Source: Pseudomonas morbosilactucae (GTDB lineage: Bacteria; Pseudomonadota; Gammaproteobacteria; Pseudomonadales; Pseudomonadaceae). From it: a stretch of 54,632 bases of DNA. The notes below the pieces were generated by a model, which was not told where the DNA came from, did not search any database, and saw only the letters and a list, made by a program, of their open reading frames with translations. The first letter of the stretch is position 1. Each line of letters starts with the position of its first letter. Positions 24,454 through 33,086 of the stretch are shown piece by piece. Position numbers and translations under genes: made by a program. The DNA lies in contig NZ_JALQCW010000108.1 of NCBI RefSeq assembly GCF_023241715.1, positions 1-54,632 on the forward strand. Reading direction: 5' to 3'.

Positions 24454-26316
24454 TTACTCCTCGCTGACATCCGCCTTCCAGTTCTGCTTGATCGGCTTGA
24501 ACACTTCGGGCCCGAGAACGATCTGCCCGCGGTATGGCTCGACCTTGCTCACATCCACATCACCCGAGTTGTAGGTGATGGTTATGTGCGGCTGGTATTC
24601 CGGGTAATCCCACGAAGCACCGATCTCCCGCAGCGACATGTGGCGCCACGACAAGTCAGAACTGTTAAACGCCAGAACTACAGCGCCCTCACCGAATTGC
24701 TCAATCATGCGAGGGCCACCAGGGCGAACAGTCACACCACCATCATCACGCGAGCTATACGCCTCTCCGGCCTTCATCCAATCAACAGGCGACTTGCTGA
24801 ACGCCACGGTCACATGCAAATCATCTGCTGGCAGGGTCTGCGTGAAGCCTTGCGCCTTGGCCCAATTGATCAGATCGTCAGCGTTCAATACTGGCCTGAA
24901 CACATACAGCGGCGCTGGGGCGGCGTCAGAGGTCGACTTCTTGTCAGCATCTGGTTCGTCATCCACCGGGTCGTTGAACATGGTCAGGTCCTCATCAGCC
25001 TCCAGAGCTTCGATCTTCTCGTCGTCGAACTGGTAGAGCTCTTCGGCCTGCAGGCGCCGCTGAATCTGGCTGGTGGTCACAACCCCGCCGTCCTTGTAGA
25101 GCATGTCGGTCTCGGCCTTGGCCTTGTTCGCAGCAGCGATCTGCACCGCATCAGGCTGCTTGAACGGGTTCCAGACGTAGTTGAAGTCGTCGAGCCAGTG
25201 GCCCGTGGCCGAGCGCACCATCACCTCATCGAGCTGGCGAAGGCCGGGGTCGATCTGGGTCAGGCGCCGCGAGGAAAGGTGGTTGTAGTAGTTGGTGTCG
25301 TCGCCTTGGCCATCGTTGCCCAGGCCCTTGGCCGACTCGCCGAACAGGCGCGTTACCGGGATGCCAGCGGCGCCGGCGATCCATGTCATGAGCAGGTCAA
25401 GAACCGGCGCCACCCCGGACAGGTCCAGGGTCTTGCGGTCGTAGGTCTCTTCGTCATCCAGCAGCGCCAGGTTGATCGAGGACTTCATCATGCTGAACAG
25501 GGCGTAGCGCGCCGTGATGGCGTCATCCTGATCGCTGGCCAGCTCATCCGAGAGGCCGACACGCTTGATGATGTCGACGTTCGCTTCTTGCATCAGCTCG
25601 GCGATGCCGTCTTTACTGGCGACCATATCCATCACGTCGTCTAGGCACTTGCGCAGCTCTGAGTCACCCCAACCCTGTGTTTGTGCTCGCTGGCGGCGTG
25701 GCAGCTTGGCACCGGCGAACCGGGCAAAGTGCGTCCAGTGGATCATCTGGGCGCCGGCGGCAATGGTGTAAAACTCCGGCTGCAGGTAGTTCGCGGCCAG
25801 GATGTTGGTTTGGTTCAGGTCCATCGCCGTCATGTCGAAGCGGTCGATGACCAACAGGCGGTACAGGTCGCCCTTCTTGATCTTCTCCGGCTTGAGCGGC
25901 TTGGTCAGGTCCTGGTTGGTCAGCATGAGGATGCCAGCACCACCGTATAAGCGCGCCCAGCTGGTTGCCTCGCTCACCATGGCCGGCAGTTGCAGGCGGT
26001 CTTCCTCGGCCCGGATCACGTCCGCATCGTCGCACTTGAGGGTGCGCCACTCGCGGGTCATGTCCTCGGCCGGGTAGTCCACGATCGCGCGGGCGAGCCA
26101 GCTGGTCTGATATGCCGCGTCCAGCTGCTGGAAGTCGTTCAGGAACCCGTACTGGAACTGGTTGTGTGAGCGCTTGGCCTTCTGCGTGCCCAGGCCGGAC
26201 ACGACGTTCACCAGGCCGTCACTCGACGACTTGATCTGCGCCTCGTGCTTCTGAGCGGCCCGAACAAGGGCTTTGCCCAGCTTTTTGTCTGCTGGCACTA
26301 AGCCCTTCTTGCTCAT
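24454..26316 (-). CDS. DUF1073 portal protein fused to an Acb1-like 2H phosphoesterase domain
   Basis: A 620-residue protein. Residues 1 to about 440 form a DUF1073-type portal (FQQLDAAYQTSWLARAIVDYPAEDM, RLYGGAGILMLTN, GVAPVLDLLMTWIAGAAGIPVTRLFGES). After an acidic linker, residues from about 475 form a separate domain with two HxT motifs, His501-Val-Thr503 and His577-Ile-Thr579, about 75 residues apart: the active-site pair of 2H phosphoesterases. Acb1 anti-CBASS enzymes, which cleave cyclic oligonucleotide signals, belong to this fold. Both functions in one chain is inference for the second domain. Confidence 0.85.
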   Translation of the reverse strand: MSKKGLVPADKKLGKALVRAAQKHEAQIKSSSDGLVNVVSGLGTQKAKRSHNQFQYGFLNDFQQLDAAYQTSWLARAIVDYPAEDMTREWRTLKCDDADVIRAEEDRLQLPAMVSEATSWARLYGGAGILMLTNQDLTKPLKPEKIKKGDLYRLLVIDRFDMTAMDLNQTNILAANYLQPEFYTIAAGAQMIHWTHFARFAGAKLPRRQRAQTQGWGDSELRKCLDDVMDMVASKDGIAELMQEANVDIIKRVGLSDELASDQDDAITARYALFSMMKSSINLALLDDEETYDRKTLDLSGVAPVLDLLMTWIAGAAGIPVTRLFGESAKGLGNDGQGDDTNYYNHLSSRRLTQIDPGLRQLDEVMVRSATGHWLDDFNYVWNPFKQPDAVQIAAANKAKAETDMLYKDGGVVTTSQIQRRLQAEELYQFDDEKIEALEADEDLTMFNDPVDDEPDADKKSTSDAAPAPLYVFRPVLNADDLINWAKAQGFTQTLPADDLHVTVAFSKSPVDWMKAGEAYSSRDDGGVTVRPGGPRMIEQFGEGAVVLAFNSSDLSWRHMSLREIGASWDYPEYQPHITITYNSGDVDVSKVEPYRGQIVLGPEVFKPIKQNWKADVSEE

Positions 26317-26332
26317 GAGGTCACCGAATTGG

Positions 26333-27883
26333 TTATAGGAGGTCGCGGATCGATCGCTTGCCCTTGATGTAAACCTCGGACAAGGCGTCGATCATCACGT
26401 CTGTCTGGTCGTCGTACTTGTGGCTGTCGTCGGCTGTGAAGGATGCGACCTCACACACGAACTCGTAGTTTTGGCTGTCGTCGTAGGGCAGGCAGACCAG
26501 CTTGGCGGCGTGGAAGCCTTGCACATCCAGTGCGCGGGTCAGCTTGTCGCGGTCCCGAGGTACTGGAGTCACCTTGAGCGGCAAGCGCTTTTCCATCTCC
26601 TGGATCAGGCCGGTACCGCTCGATTTGTCCTCGACATAGACCCGGCGCAGGACGCCGTTGGCCTTCCCGTTCTTGGCCCAGGCGCCTTTCACGAACGCCT
26701 CAAACTCGCGACGGAGCGTCTTGGCGTCCATCCGCCCGCGTTTCATGCTCAGCCGGTAGATGCGGCCCTCGGCCACGCCCCACTCCGCGAAAACCGTCCA
26801 GTCGTTCCAGGTATTGGTCTTCTGGGCGGTGTCGGCAGTGATGAAGCGGTAGTCGAACTTCTCTGGCAGCGGCAGATCGGCACCAGCATCCACGTCGCCG
26901 TAGTACTGGAAGTCATCAGCCGAGAAGATCCCGCCGTCCAGCGTGTCGGGGTCTTGCATGTACTGGCTGCTGAACGTGTACGGGTGAGCCGTGCGGAGCG
27001 CGATCAGGTCGTGAACGCTTTCCTTGGCCGGCCAGTACGACCAGTAGCCGTCTACCTGCTCAGACCCGCACACGCTCTTGATGCAGCGTTCGCGGATGCC
27101 GTCAGGCAGTGAGTCGATGTATTCCTGATTGACCAGGGCCGGGATCTTGATGTGCAGATCGATCTTCAGGCCCATGCCACCCGACAACAGGAACGCCGTC
27201 GAGTCGTCGACGTGTCCACGCTGCTGGATAGCCACGAACGGCGTGCCGCTGTGCGCCTTGCGGCTGCGCAGGGTGTTAACCAGCCGCGTATGCGACTTCC
27301 GGCGCTTCGCCTCGCTGAAGAGGTCGTCGATCTTGTCCCAGTCATCCGCCTGGATGTGGCCGGTGTAGCCGTCACCCATGTATCCGCCACGGACGCCCGT
27401 GATCTGGCCGCCACTTGAGCGGCTGAACAGCTGGTGGATACGCTTCCCGTCCCGAGCCAGTGTCCAGTCGTCAACCTTGTCCTTCTCGATCTCGAAGGGA
27501 TAGAACTCGCGGAACTCGGTCGACTTGACCAGGGAGCGGCTGCGCTCGCTGTTCTCGTCTACCAGGCTCTTGGAATAGCTGGTGTTCAGGATGCGCACCC
27601 GGCGGTGCTTCACCATCGTGTACACCGGCAGGTGCACGGACCAGAACTCGGTCTTGGTGCCGCCTGGCGGGATGTTCACGACGACGTTCTGCGCGTCACC
27701 GGCAAGCATCTGGCGGGCGGCATAGTCGAAGTAGTGGTGGTGCCAGTTCGTTCTGAAGCTGTCGCCCTGGGTGATGTTGAACCACAAGCTGGTAAAGGCC
27801 AGAGGGCTGTGCTCGCCCGCTGCGACCAGGGCGGAGCGCTCAGCATGGCTCAGCGCATCCCACTCGATCGGTTTGATAGCCAT
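26333..27883 (-). CDS. terL: Terminase large subunit
   Basis: A 516-residue packaging ATPase/nuclease. A Walker A-like loop PPGGTKTE is at residues 72-79 (a deviant version of GxxxxGK[ST]), a Walker B-like HIQADDWDK near residue 178, and the RNase H-like nuclease acidic motifs RFITADTAQKT and YVEDKSSGTGLIQE in the C-terminal half. It overlaps the small subunit gene (shared ATG/TGA region at 27883). It threads DNA into the prohead and cuts it. Confidence 0.9.
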   Translation of the reverse strand: MAIKPIEWDALSHAERSALVAAGEHSPLAFTSLWFNITQGDSFRTNWHHHYFDYAARQMLAGDAQNVVVNIPPGGTKTEFWSVHLPVYTMVKHRRVRILNTSYSKSLVDENSERSRSLVKSTEFREFYPFEIEKDKVDDWTLARDGKRIHQLFSRSSGGQITGVRGGYMGDGYTGHIQADDWDKIDDLFSEAKRRKSHTRLVNTLRSRKAHSGTPFVAIQQRGHVDDSTAFLLSGGMGLKIDLHIKIPALVNQEYIDSLPDGIRERCIKSVCGSEQVDGYWSYWPAKESVHDLIALRTAHPYTFSSQYMQDPDTLDGGIFSADDFQYYGDVDAGADLPLPEKFDYRFITADTAQKTNTWNDWTVFAEWGVAEGRIYRLSMKRGRMDAKTLRREFEAFVKGAWAKNGKANGVLRRVYVEDKSSGTGLIQEMEKRLPLKVTPVPRDRDKLTRALDVQGFHAAKLVCLPYDDSQNYEFVCEVASFTADDSHKYDDQTDVMIDALSEVYIKGKRSIRDLL

Positions 27884-28356
27884 CAGTCCACCAGCTTGTC
27901 TACCAGGGCTTTAACCAGCTCGGCGTCAATCGGGCGGTCCTTTGTGGGAGTCATCGTCCCGTCTGTCGAACTGAGATCTACCTGCTGCTTGTTGGTGTAG
28001 GTGCCACCGGTTTCTTTGGCGGCCTGCTCCAGCAGCTGAGCAGCGAGCGCAATGTTCTTCATGTTCTCTGCGCGCTCAGCCATCCGGCCAAGGGCTCTCA
28101 GCCTGAATGCCCGGTTCGCGATCGGGATATCTGCTGTGTCGTCACGGAAACGCTTGCGGGTATCCTCGAACAAGGTCACCCAGCGCTTAGCCAGGAACTT
28201 GCCGGAGATCTTCGTGGGGTCGTGCGATTCAACCTTCTGCCGCGTAATGGTCAGCCCGAATTCCTTTTGGACCAACTCAGCCACTTGTGACGGCGTATCG
28301 AAGCAAGCCAACGCCTGCACAATAAAGGCCTTCACTTCGTTTTGAAGGACTGCCAT
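27883..28356 (-). CDS. terS: Terminase small subunit (DUF2280-like)
   Basis: A 157-residue protein with an N-terminal helix-turn-helix segment (DTPSQVAELVQKEFGLTITRQKVESHDP) and a helical centre (MAERAENMKNIALAAQLLEQAAKETG). This DUF2280 pattern is typical of small terminase subunits, which recognise the packaging site. It directly precedes the large subunit and overlaps it. Confidence 0.85.
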   Translation of the reverse strand: MAVLQNEVKAFIVQALACFDTPSQVAELVQKEFGLTITRQKVESHDPTKISGKFLAKRWVTLFEDTRKRFRDDTADIPIANRAFRLRALGRMAERAENMKNIALAAQLLEQAAKETGGTYTNKQQVDLSSTDGTMTPTKDRPIDAELVKALVDKLVD

Positions 28357-28387
28357 AGATTTCCACCTGTCTTATGCCTGTCCAAAA

Positions 28388-29011
28388 TCAGGCCAGCTTG
28401 AGCAGGCAGGTTCCGCAGGCCCTCGATATATTCAATTTACCCACCTCGGCGGGCTTGTTTGCAGCATCCACCAGCACCTGAACGTCAGGGCTTGCACCGT
28501 AGCGTCGAACCACACCGACGAACTCCTCGACATCGTGTCCGCGCATCTCGAGCTTGGGCAGGCCATCTTGGGTGAACTTGGGTGCGCCGTACTGATCTGT
28601 CGCCTGAGCAATGTGGTACAGCTCATGCTCAACCAGCGCACAGAAATCGGTGTCGCTGCATTCGGCGCAGTAGTCGGCAGCCAGAGTGATGACGAAGGCC
28701 GGCACATCGCCGAACCAGTCACGCATCTGTTGCTCCATCCGGGCTTTCTGCCAGCCGCCGGAGCGGAACGCTACCTGCTCAGCCTGGCCCAGGACTGTGC
28801 GGCCCTGCTTGGCGAAGCTCGACGACGCCCACATGATCCGGATGTCTGCATCCAGTAAGTGGGCATGGTCTTCGTTGTGAATGCTGCCGGTGTCGGCGAG
28901 GATCTCGGCCTGGAGCCATTCCCATACTTCAGGAGCGGGCGTCAGGCGGATTCCGAAGTCGGATAGCTCGGAAAGCTCAAGCAATGACGTCGGGGGATAT
29001 GGCCTATCCAT
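28388..29011 (-). CDS. Putative phage metallopeptidase
   Basis: A 207-residue protein with a zinc-peptidase HExxH motif in ALVEHELYHIAQ and a further EMRGHDVEEFVGVVRRYG region that may supply the third ligand. It fits the putative phage metallopeptidase family commonly found upstream of terminase genes; its substrate is unknown. A GTG start at 29029 adds six residues, but the ATG at 29011 has GGAG at a good distance and is preferred. C-terminal cysteines (ACGTC) are also present. Confidence 0.75.
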   Translation of the reverse strand: MDRPYPPTSLLELSELSDFGIRLTPAPEVWEWLQAEILADTGSIHNEDHAHLLDADIRIMWASSSFAKQGRTVLGQAEQVAFRSGGWQKARMEQQMRDWFGDVPAFVITLAADYCAECSDTDFCALVEHELYHIAQATDQYGAPKFTQDGLPKLEMRGHDVEEFVGVVRRYGASPDVQVLVDAANKPAEVGKLNISRACGTCLLKLA

Positions 29012-29059
29012 ACCTTTTCTCCGCGCCACGTTTTCGAATGCGCCAAATCGTGGCGCGAA

Positions 29060-29404
29060 TTACTGCTTGCGCCGATCGACACCTTCGGGCGCTTTCGGGC
29101 AGCCCATGCAGTGCTCGCAATTCAACGTACGGCAGAGCCAGGCCTTCACAGGCTTCCAGTACGTGACCATGAAGATGTGGCGGGCGCCGGCCAGGGCCAG
29201 GGACACATGCAGCGTCAGGCCGGCCGAGCTCGGACCGAAGAAGATGTTCTGACTGCGCGCCATCACGACAAACCCGCTGATGGCGATCGCCGAATAAATC
29301 AGCTTGCCCAGAATTCCGTCTCTCACCTTCCCGCTCAGTACGCACCAGGTCGCCCACAAGGCGATCAGGCCGCAGGCGATGGAGTTGATCAGTTCAAGAT
29401 TCAT
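29060..29404 (-). CDS. Membrane protein, holin-like
   Basis: A 114-residue protein with about three hydrophobic segments (INSIACGLIALWATWCVL, GKLIYSAIAISGFVVMA, and a weaker one near residue 65) and a Cys-rich C-terminus (CRTLNCEHCMGCPKAPEG). It overlaps the next membrane gene by 4 bases, and the two resemble a holin/antiholin pair at the start of a late operon. Family not certain. Confidence 0.55.
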   Translation of the reverse strand: MNLELINSIACGLIALWATWCVLSGKVRDGILGKLIYSAIAISGFVVMARSQNIFFGPSSAGLTLHVSLALAGARHIFMVTYWKPVKAWLCRTLNCEHCMGCPKAPEGVDRRKQ

Positions 29405-29739
29405 GGTGGATTGCCTCCCCCGAACCTCTGGCGAATAAGCGCCCAGAGGTCAGCGGCTTTGATGGCTCGGTTAATGGCCGCCAGGAGCGACCCGCCGAAC
29501 GTGCCCAGCAGGAAACCAACGCCGGCGACGATGTTGGGCTCTGTCACACCCAAGTAGGTGCTGACCATGCCCGTCAGGTACAGCGAGCAAGCCACCCCAG
29601 TGACCAGAAAGATCATCCAGGCACGCCAGTCCGCCAAGTCGTCCTTATGCCACCAACTGGCAACCACGGCACCAACCAGGCCTGCAATCAGCAATTCAAA
29701 CCTGTCGATCTTGTCGAGCAGGCGCTGCAAGTACTCCAT
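29401..29739 (-). CDS. Phage holin candidate
   Basis: A 112-residue protein starting MEYLQRLLDKIDRFELLIAG at 29739 (GGAG before it; an ATG at 29760 is the alternative). Three membrane helices are visible (FELLIAGLVGAVVASWW, AWMIFLVTGVACSLYLTGMV, IVAGVGFLLGTFGGSLLAAI) with a basic tail: class I holin topology. It is the first gene of the late operon, far from the endolysin, which lies at the operon end. Confidence 0.65.
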   Translation of the reverse strand: MEYLQRLLDKIDRFELLIAGLVGAVVASWWHKDDLADWRAWMIFLVTGVACSLYLTGMVSTYLGVTEPNIVAGVGFLLGTFGGSLLAAINRAIKAADLWALIRQRFGGGNPP

Positions 29740-29804
29740 GCGCTCTACTCCGTGGGGCATGATTGAAGAAAAAAGGCCTGCGTCGGCCTGGGCATAGCCC
29801 GAAA

Positions 29805-29833
29805 CGAAAAGGCCCCGATCAATGTCGAGGCCC
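29805..29833 (-). terminator. Minus-strand terminator 2 before the late operon
   Basis: On the minus strand, GGGCCTCGA-CATTGA-TCGGGGCC (8-bp stem with one G-T pair) is followed by TTTTCGTTT. It lies between the early operon end and the holin genes. Confidence 0.6.
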
Positions 29834-29895
29834 TGAATAGGTCCCTCATCAGCGTGACAAGTCAGAGGCTCTGAGGGCTTGGGGAAATCGCTAGC

Positions 29896-29925
29896 AACAA
29901 AAAGCCCGGCACTTGGCCGGGCTTT
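29896..29925 (-). terminator. Minus-strand terminator 1 after the early operon
   Basis: On the minus strand, AAAGCCCGGC-CAAGT-GCCGGGCTTT is followed by TTGTTG. It lies 86 bases after the stop of the 30011-30592 gene. With the second hairpin downstream it separates early from late transcription. Confidence 0.7.
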
Positions 29926-30010
29926 CTTGGATCAGCGAGCAAGTTGCCGAAGGCAAAACTCTAACAGTGGCGAGATAATGCCACCAGCCGCACGGGAACG
30001 CAATAGGCCC

Positions 30011-30592
30011 TCATGCGGCCTCGCGCATTTCGTAAATTACCGCTGCAACAGGGCTCAGTGCGCGTCGGTCCAGATCTTCGCAACACTCAAAGATCAGCTG
30101 CAGCACGCCACCCCAATCCCGCTCCCAGTTGCACGACTCCAGTCGTACCTCGAACACCTGCCACAGCCAAGCCCGAAACTTTTCGGCATTGGCCAGCGGG
30201 TCTTCGTTGGCCGACTGGCCGCCCTGATGCATATGACGGTACCGGCGCATGACGCCCTTCACGACATACTCCAGCTTCTCCCGCTTGGCTGCCGTCATCC
30301 TTGGCGACTTGCCCACCACCATCAGAAACACGACCTCTTCCGCCGCCTCGCGAATGTCGTCGTCCTGGTGCGCGGCGTACATGAAGTCGCCGAACACGCG
30401 GATCTGCGGATGCAGCCGTGCGATTGCTGACTGGATATGACCAGCCAGGGCGCCGTGCACTGCGTGGTTGGCAGTGGGCCCGCGCTCGGTGTTCTGCACC
30501 ACCACGCCCAACTGCACTACATCGGAGGTCTGGCCGGGGGCCGGGTTGTACTTGCAGTCATGCCACGCTTGGCGCGCTGAGTTGATCTTCAT
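30011..30592 (-). CDS. Last early gene; candidate late regulator by position
   Basis: A 193-residue protein (MKINSARQAWHDCKYNPAPG...) with no motif that I can assign. It is mostly helical, with a basic region (GKSPRMTAAKREKLEYVVKGVMRRYRHMHQ) and a Trp-rich C-terminal half. It is the last gene of the cro operon, directly after ninG and just ahead of two tandem terminators and the late operon. In lambdoid phages this slot holds the Q antiterminator, so a late-gene activator is a reasonable hypothesis, not a demonstrated match. Confidence 0.5.
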   Translation of the reverse strand: MKINSARQAWHDCKYNPAPGQTSDVVQLGVVVQNTERGPTANHAVHGALAGHIQSAIARLHPQIRVFGDFMYAAHQDDDIREAAEEVVFLMVVGKSPRMTAAKREKLEYVVKGVMRRYRHMHQGGQSANEDPLANAEKFRAWLWQVFEVRLESCNWERDWGGVLQLIFECCEDLDRRALSPVAAVIYEMREAA

Positions 30593-31194
30593 GCTGCCTC
30601 CCCCTTCTTCAGCTCTTTGGTCTTTGCCCGGTACTCGGCCTTGATGGCCTTGATCTCATCCACGGTGTACTTGCAGGCCGGGTGTAGCCCTTCCAGCCAG
30701 GCCACCTTCTCCGCACCGATGCGCTGCACCAGACGAATGCGGTACTCCACGGCGTTGCCGGAAAGGTTGCGGTTGCACTTCACACACTGGCGGTGGATGT
30801 TTAGCGGCTCGAAGCGCAGCTCTGGGCAGGCACCGACGGATCGGTAGTGCCCAGCGTCCCACCGGCTGCCGGTCATGAGGTCGTTGTCGTTCGGCGTTGA
30901 GTCGCAGCTGATGCACGGCAGGTGCGCATCACGCAGGCGCACGTACTCGTTCACTGCGGCCTGGGCCTCGCGTATGTGGTCCGCCCTGCTCTTCAGCTTC
31001 TCCTTACGGACCTTGATCTCGGATCGTTCCACCTGAGCAAGCGACTTGCGTGCCTTTTCCTGGTGGCGTGGTGCGTCGATCATTGCGCAGGCCGGACTGC
31101 ACACCGCCTGCCCCATACGCGAAGGGACGAATGAGGCCCTACACGTAGCAACGCGGCATTTCTTCGGCTTGGCCGGCTTCCGTTCGATGGTCAT
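30589..31194 (-). CDS. ninG: NinG/Rap-type recombination nuclease
   Basis: A 201-residue protein starting MTIERKPAKPKKCRVATCR at 31194, where ATG overlaps the previous stop. An N-terminal cysteine cluster (CRVATCRASFVPSRMGQAVC...C) is followed by a helical basic region and the HNH-like core (CISCDSTPN, GSRWDAGHYRSVGAC, NIHRQCVKCNRNLSGN). This is NinG/Rap, a structure-specific endonuclease that cuts recombination intermediates. The longer frame upstream is rejected because it overlaps the membrane gene. Confidence 0.88.
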   Translation of the reverse strand: MTIERKPAKPKKCRVATCRASFVPSRMGQAVCSPACAMIDAPRHQEKARKSLAQVERSEIKVRKEKLKSRADHIREAQAAVNEYVRLRDAHLPCISCDSTPNDNDLMTGSRWDAGHYRSVGACPELRFEPLNIHRQCVKCNRNLSGNAVEYRIRLVQRIGAEKVAWLEGLHPACKYTVDEIKAIKAEYRAKTKELKKGEAA

Positions 31195-31502
31195 ACAGCC
31201 TCCTTGGCAGGAAATACCGTCCAGTCGCCAATGTCCGACCAAACTCCGTGCTTGTGATACAACTTGTCGGTCGAATTGCTGAAACCGCCGATGAACGTCC
31301 AGAAGAACAGTGGAATCCATGACAAGCCCGCGCGACCATCAAGGCTGTGCGTGCGGATGATCGCTTTCGTCCATCGGCAAACACTGGATGCGCGACCGAC
31401 TGCGATAGCGATCCTAGGAATCGCTTTGCCGATTGCCCATGCCAGCCTTATCAGCACAACCCAGCCGATTGCGTAAACGATCACATCGAACCAAGTAATC
31501 AT
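31191..31502 (-). CDS. Small membrane protein of unknown function
   Basis: A 103-residue protein with an N-terminal membrane helix (ITWFDVIVYAIGWVVLIRLAW), a basic central part and a second hydrophobic segment (LSWIPLFFWTFIGGF). It overlaps ninG and the NinB-like gene by 4 bases each. No family recognised. Confidence 0.6.
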   Translation of the reverse strand: MITWFDVIVYAIGWVVLIRLAWAIGKAIPRIAIAVGRASSVCRWTKAIIRTHSLDGRAGLSWIPLFFWTFIGGFSNSTDKLYHKHGVWSDIGDWTVFPAKEAV

Positions 31503-31969
31503 GCGGCCTCCTGGCTAAGCAGGTCAGAGAAGTACACGCCCTGCGGAGCAAAGCGCGCGACGATGCGGTCGGTGTAGGCGATGCCCTGGGCCCGATTGAA
31601 AAGGCTGGTCACCGGGAAGCCGTCCGGTCCGAAGAGCTTGCACTCCCCCATCATGGCCAGCTTCGTTTCGTACGGGAGGTGACGCATCACTCGGTACCAC
31701 TCGGCCTGAAACCCCGCGTCCTCGTTCAGCAGGATCTGCACGCCAATGTGCAACTTGCAGTACTGGCGGGCGTCGGCGGCGTCACCGATCTGGGTCATCT
31801 CTGCGATGCGCTTGTACATCGCGAACCACAATCGGTTTTGGTCCAGGGTGCGATCCTTGCCCGGGCGAAGGCTCACCACCACGAAGTGCTTGTCTTCGAA
31901 CATCTTGGACATTCGGGTGATGGCCTCGGTGAGCATGGAGCGGCAGTTGACGCTGATCTTGTCGGTCAT
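31499..31969 (-). CDS. NinB-like recombination protein
   Basis: A 156-residue protein containing FVVVSLRPGKDRTLDQNRLWFAMYKRI. The R-x-L-D-Q-N-R-x-x-W motif is the marker of NinB-type single-strand DNA binding proteins that work with recombination and NinG. Position two genes before ninG supports it. The rest of the protein is divergent, so confidence is moderate. Confidence 0.6.
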   Translation of the reverse strand: MTDKISVNCRSMLTEAITRMSKMFEDKHFVVVSLRPGKDRTLDQNRLWFAMYKRIAEMTQIGDAADARQYCKLHIGVQILLNEDAGFQAEWYRVMRHLPYETKLAMMGECKLFGPDGFPVTSLFNRAQGIAYTDRIVARFAPQGVYFSDLLSQEAA

Positions 31970-32313
31970 GGCTGCTCTCCTTTGCCCATGTCGTCGTCGA
32001 AGCGCGCAACCCTGGTGTCGGTCTGCTGGTCAAACTGCTCGTCGCTATAGCCCTGCTGATTGGCTACACGGCGAACGCCGCGGTACCGCTCTGCATCGTC
32101 ACGCAGAGCTTCGACCTCAGCCTTCAACTCAATTTCCTGATTTTTGAGTTGAGCGTTCTCGGCCAACAACTCCAGCGCCACTTCCTCCACGGTCTTCTCA
32201 CCGAGGAATTCACCCAGCGCCTCAGTGCTCTGCTTCCACTCCCCGCAGTCAGCCTTCCAGGCGGCGACCTCGCTCCAAAGCAGGGACTGGAGTTTCTGTT
32301 TGTCGATGGTCAT
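31966..32313 (-). CDS. Hypothetical protein with coiled coil
   Basis: A 115-residue protein with a central leucine-heptad coiled coil (ALELLAENAQLKNQEIELKAEVEALRDDAERYRGVRRVA), common in small phage early proteins. It overlaps both neighbours by 4 bases in the replication operon. Function unknown. Confidence 0.55.
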   Translation of the reverse strand: MTIDKQKLQSLLWSEVAAWKADCGEWKQSTEALGEFLGEKTVEEVALELLAENAQLKNQEIELKAEVEALRDDAERYRGVRRVANQQGYSDEQFDQQTDTRVARFDDDMGKGEQP

Positions 32314-33086
32314 GCTCGTGACTCCAATTCCTTGGCCTGCCTGATAAGCAGCGCCCGGCGATCCGCCAGCTCGTTTGCTGCCTCAATGCGCATCTCGTCT
32401 TTTTTTTCAGCGCTTGCTGCGCGCATCTCCAGCATCGAAGACTTGACCAACAGCAGCTTTTCCCGAAGTGCCGGAGCGGGCCGGGCGACAGTTCCCGTGA
32501 GCAAGCCAGCGATAGCACGGCCGTCTTCGGTGATCGGCTCAACGCTCAAGTCAGCCAAGTACTTCTGGCCGTGTTCGCGGGGGATGCGCTTCAATTCCAC
32601 GGCTTTGGTTACGGCCTGGATGCGGCGGTTGGCGTCAAAGCCGACAGAGACGTGCCAGCTCACAGGCTTAGCGTCCTCTCGGGCTTGGCCGACAAACCGC
32701 TCATACGCGCTGATGAACGCCATACGGGCGCCAATCTTGTCGCCAGCGTCGAGCACAGGCTTAGCAGCGGCGAGGGCCAACTGGATTTCATCGGTCAGCA
32801 CCACAGTCTCGAACTCATCGTTCGTGGTCATGGCGATAGCCCAAGCCTCATCCTTGCCAGGACGCCCGTCGGCGGCTTGCACACGCTGAAGGATGGAAGC
32901 CAGGGTCAGCTTTCCAGTCAGCTCGCGACGGCATGACCAAAGCGCATTGGCAATGGCGTCCATTGGGTGCTCGGCAAGATCCTCGGCCATCAGCTTTGCG
33001 GCAGGAGCGCTCAACGTTTGCCCGAGCGTTTCAGCGGTGGCGCAGATGGCCATACTCAACTCAGCGATTTCGGCGTAGGAAAGCAT
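32310..33086 (-). CDS. Replication-region protein, possible helicase-loader partner
   Basis: A 258-residue helical protein starting MLSYAEIAELSMAICATAETL at 33086. The HPMDAIANALWSCRRELTGKLTLASILQRV and GRPGKDEAWAIA segments belong to a phage family often encoded directly after O-like initiators. There is no Walker A, so it is not a DnaC-type ATPase. Position suggests a P-like role in recruiting the host helicase. The start overlaps the O-like gene by 26 bases. Confidence 0.5.
   Translation of the reverse strand: MLSYAEIAELSMAICATAETLGQTLSAPAAKLMAEDLAEHPMDAIANALWSCRRELTGKLTLASILQRVQAADGRPGKDEAWAIAMTTNDEFETVVLTDEIQLALAAAKPVLDAGDKIGARMAFISAYERFVGQAREDAKPVSWHVSVGFDANRRIQAVTKAVELKRIPREHGQKYLADLSVEPITEDGRAIAGLLTGTVARPAPALREKLLLVKSSMLEMRAASAEKKDEMRIEAANELADRRALLIRQAKELESRA

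Noticed and set aside
24586..25644. 352-codon plus-strand frame opposite the portal gene
   Set aside because: Antisense shadow of the portal coding region without ribosome site or domain features.
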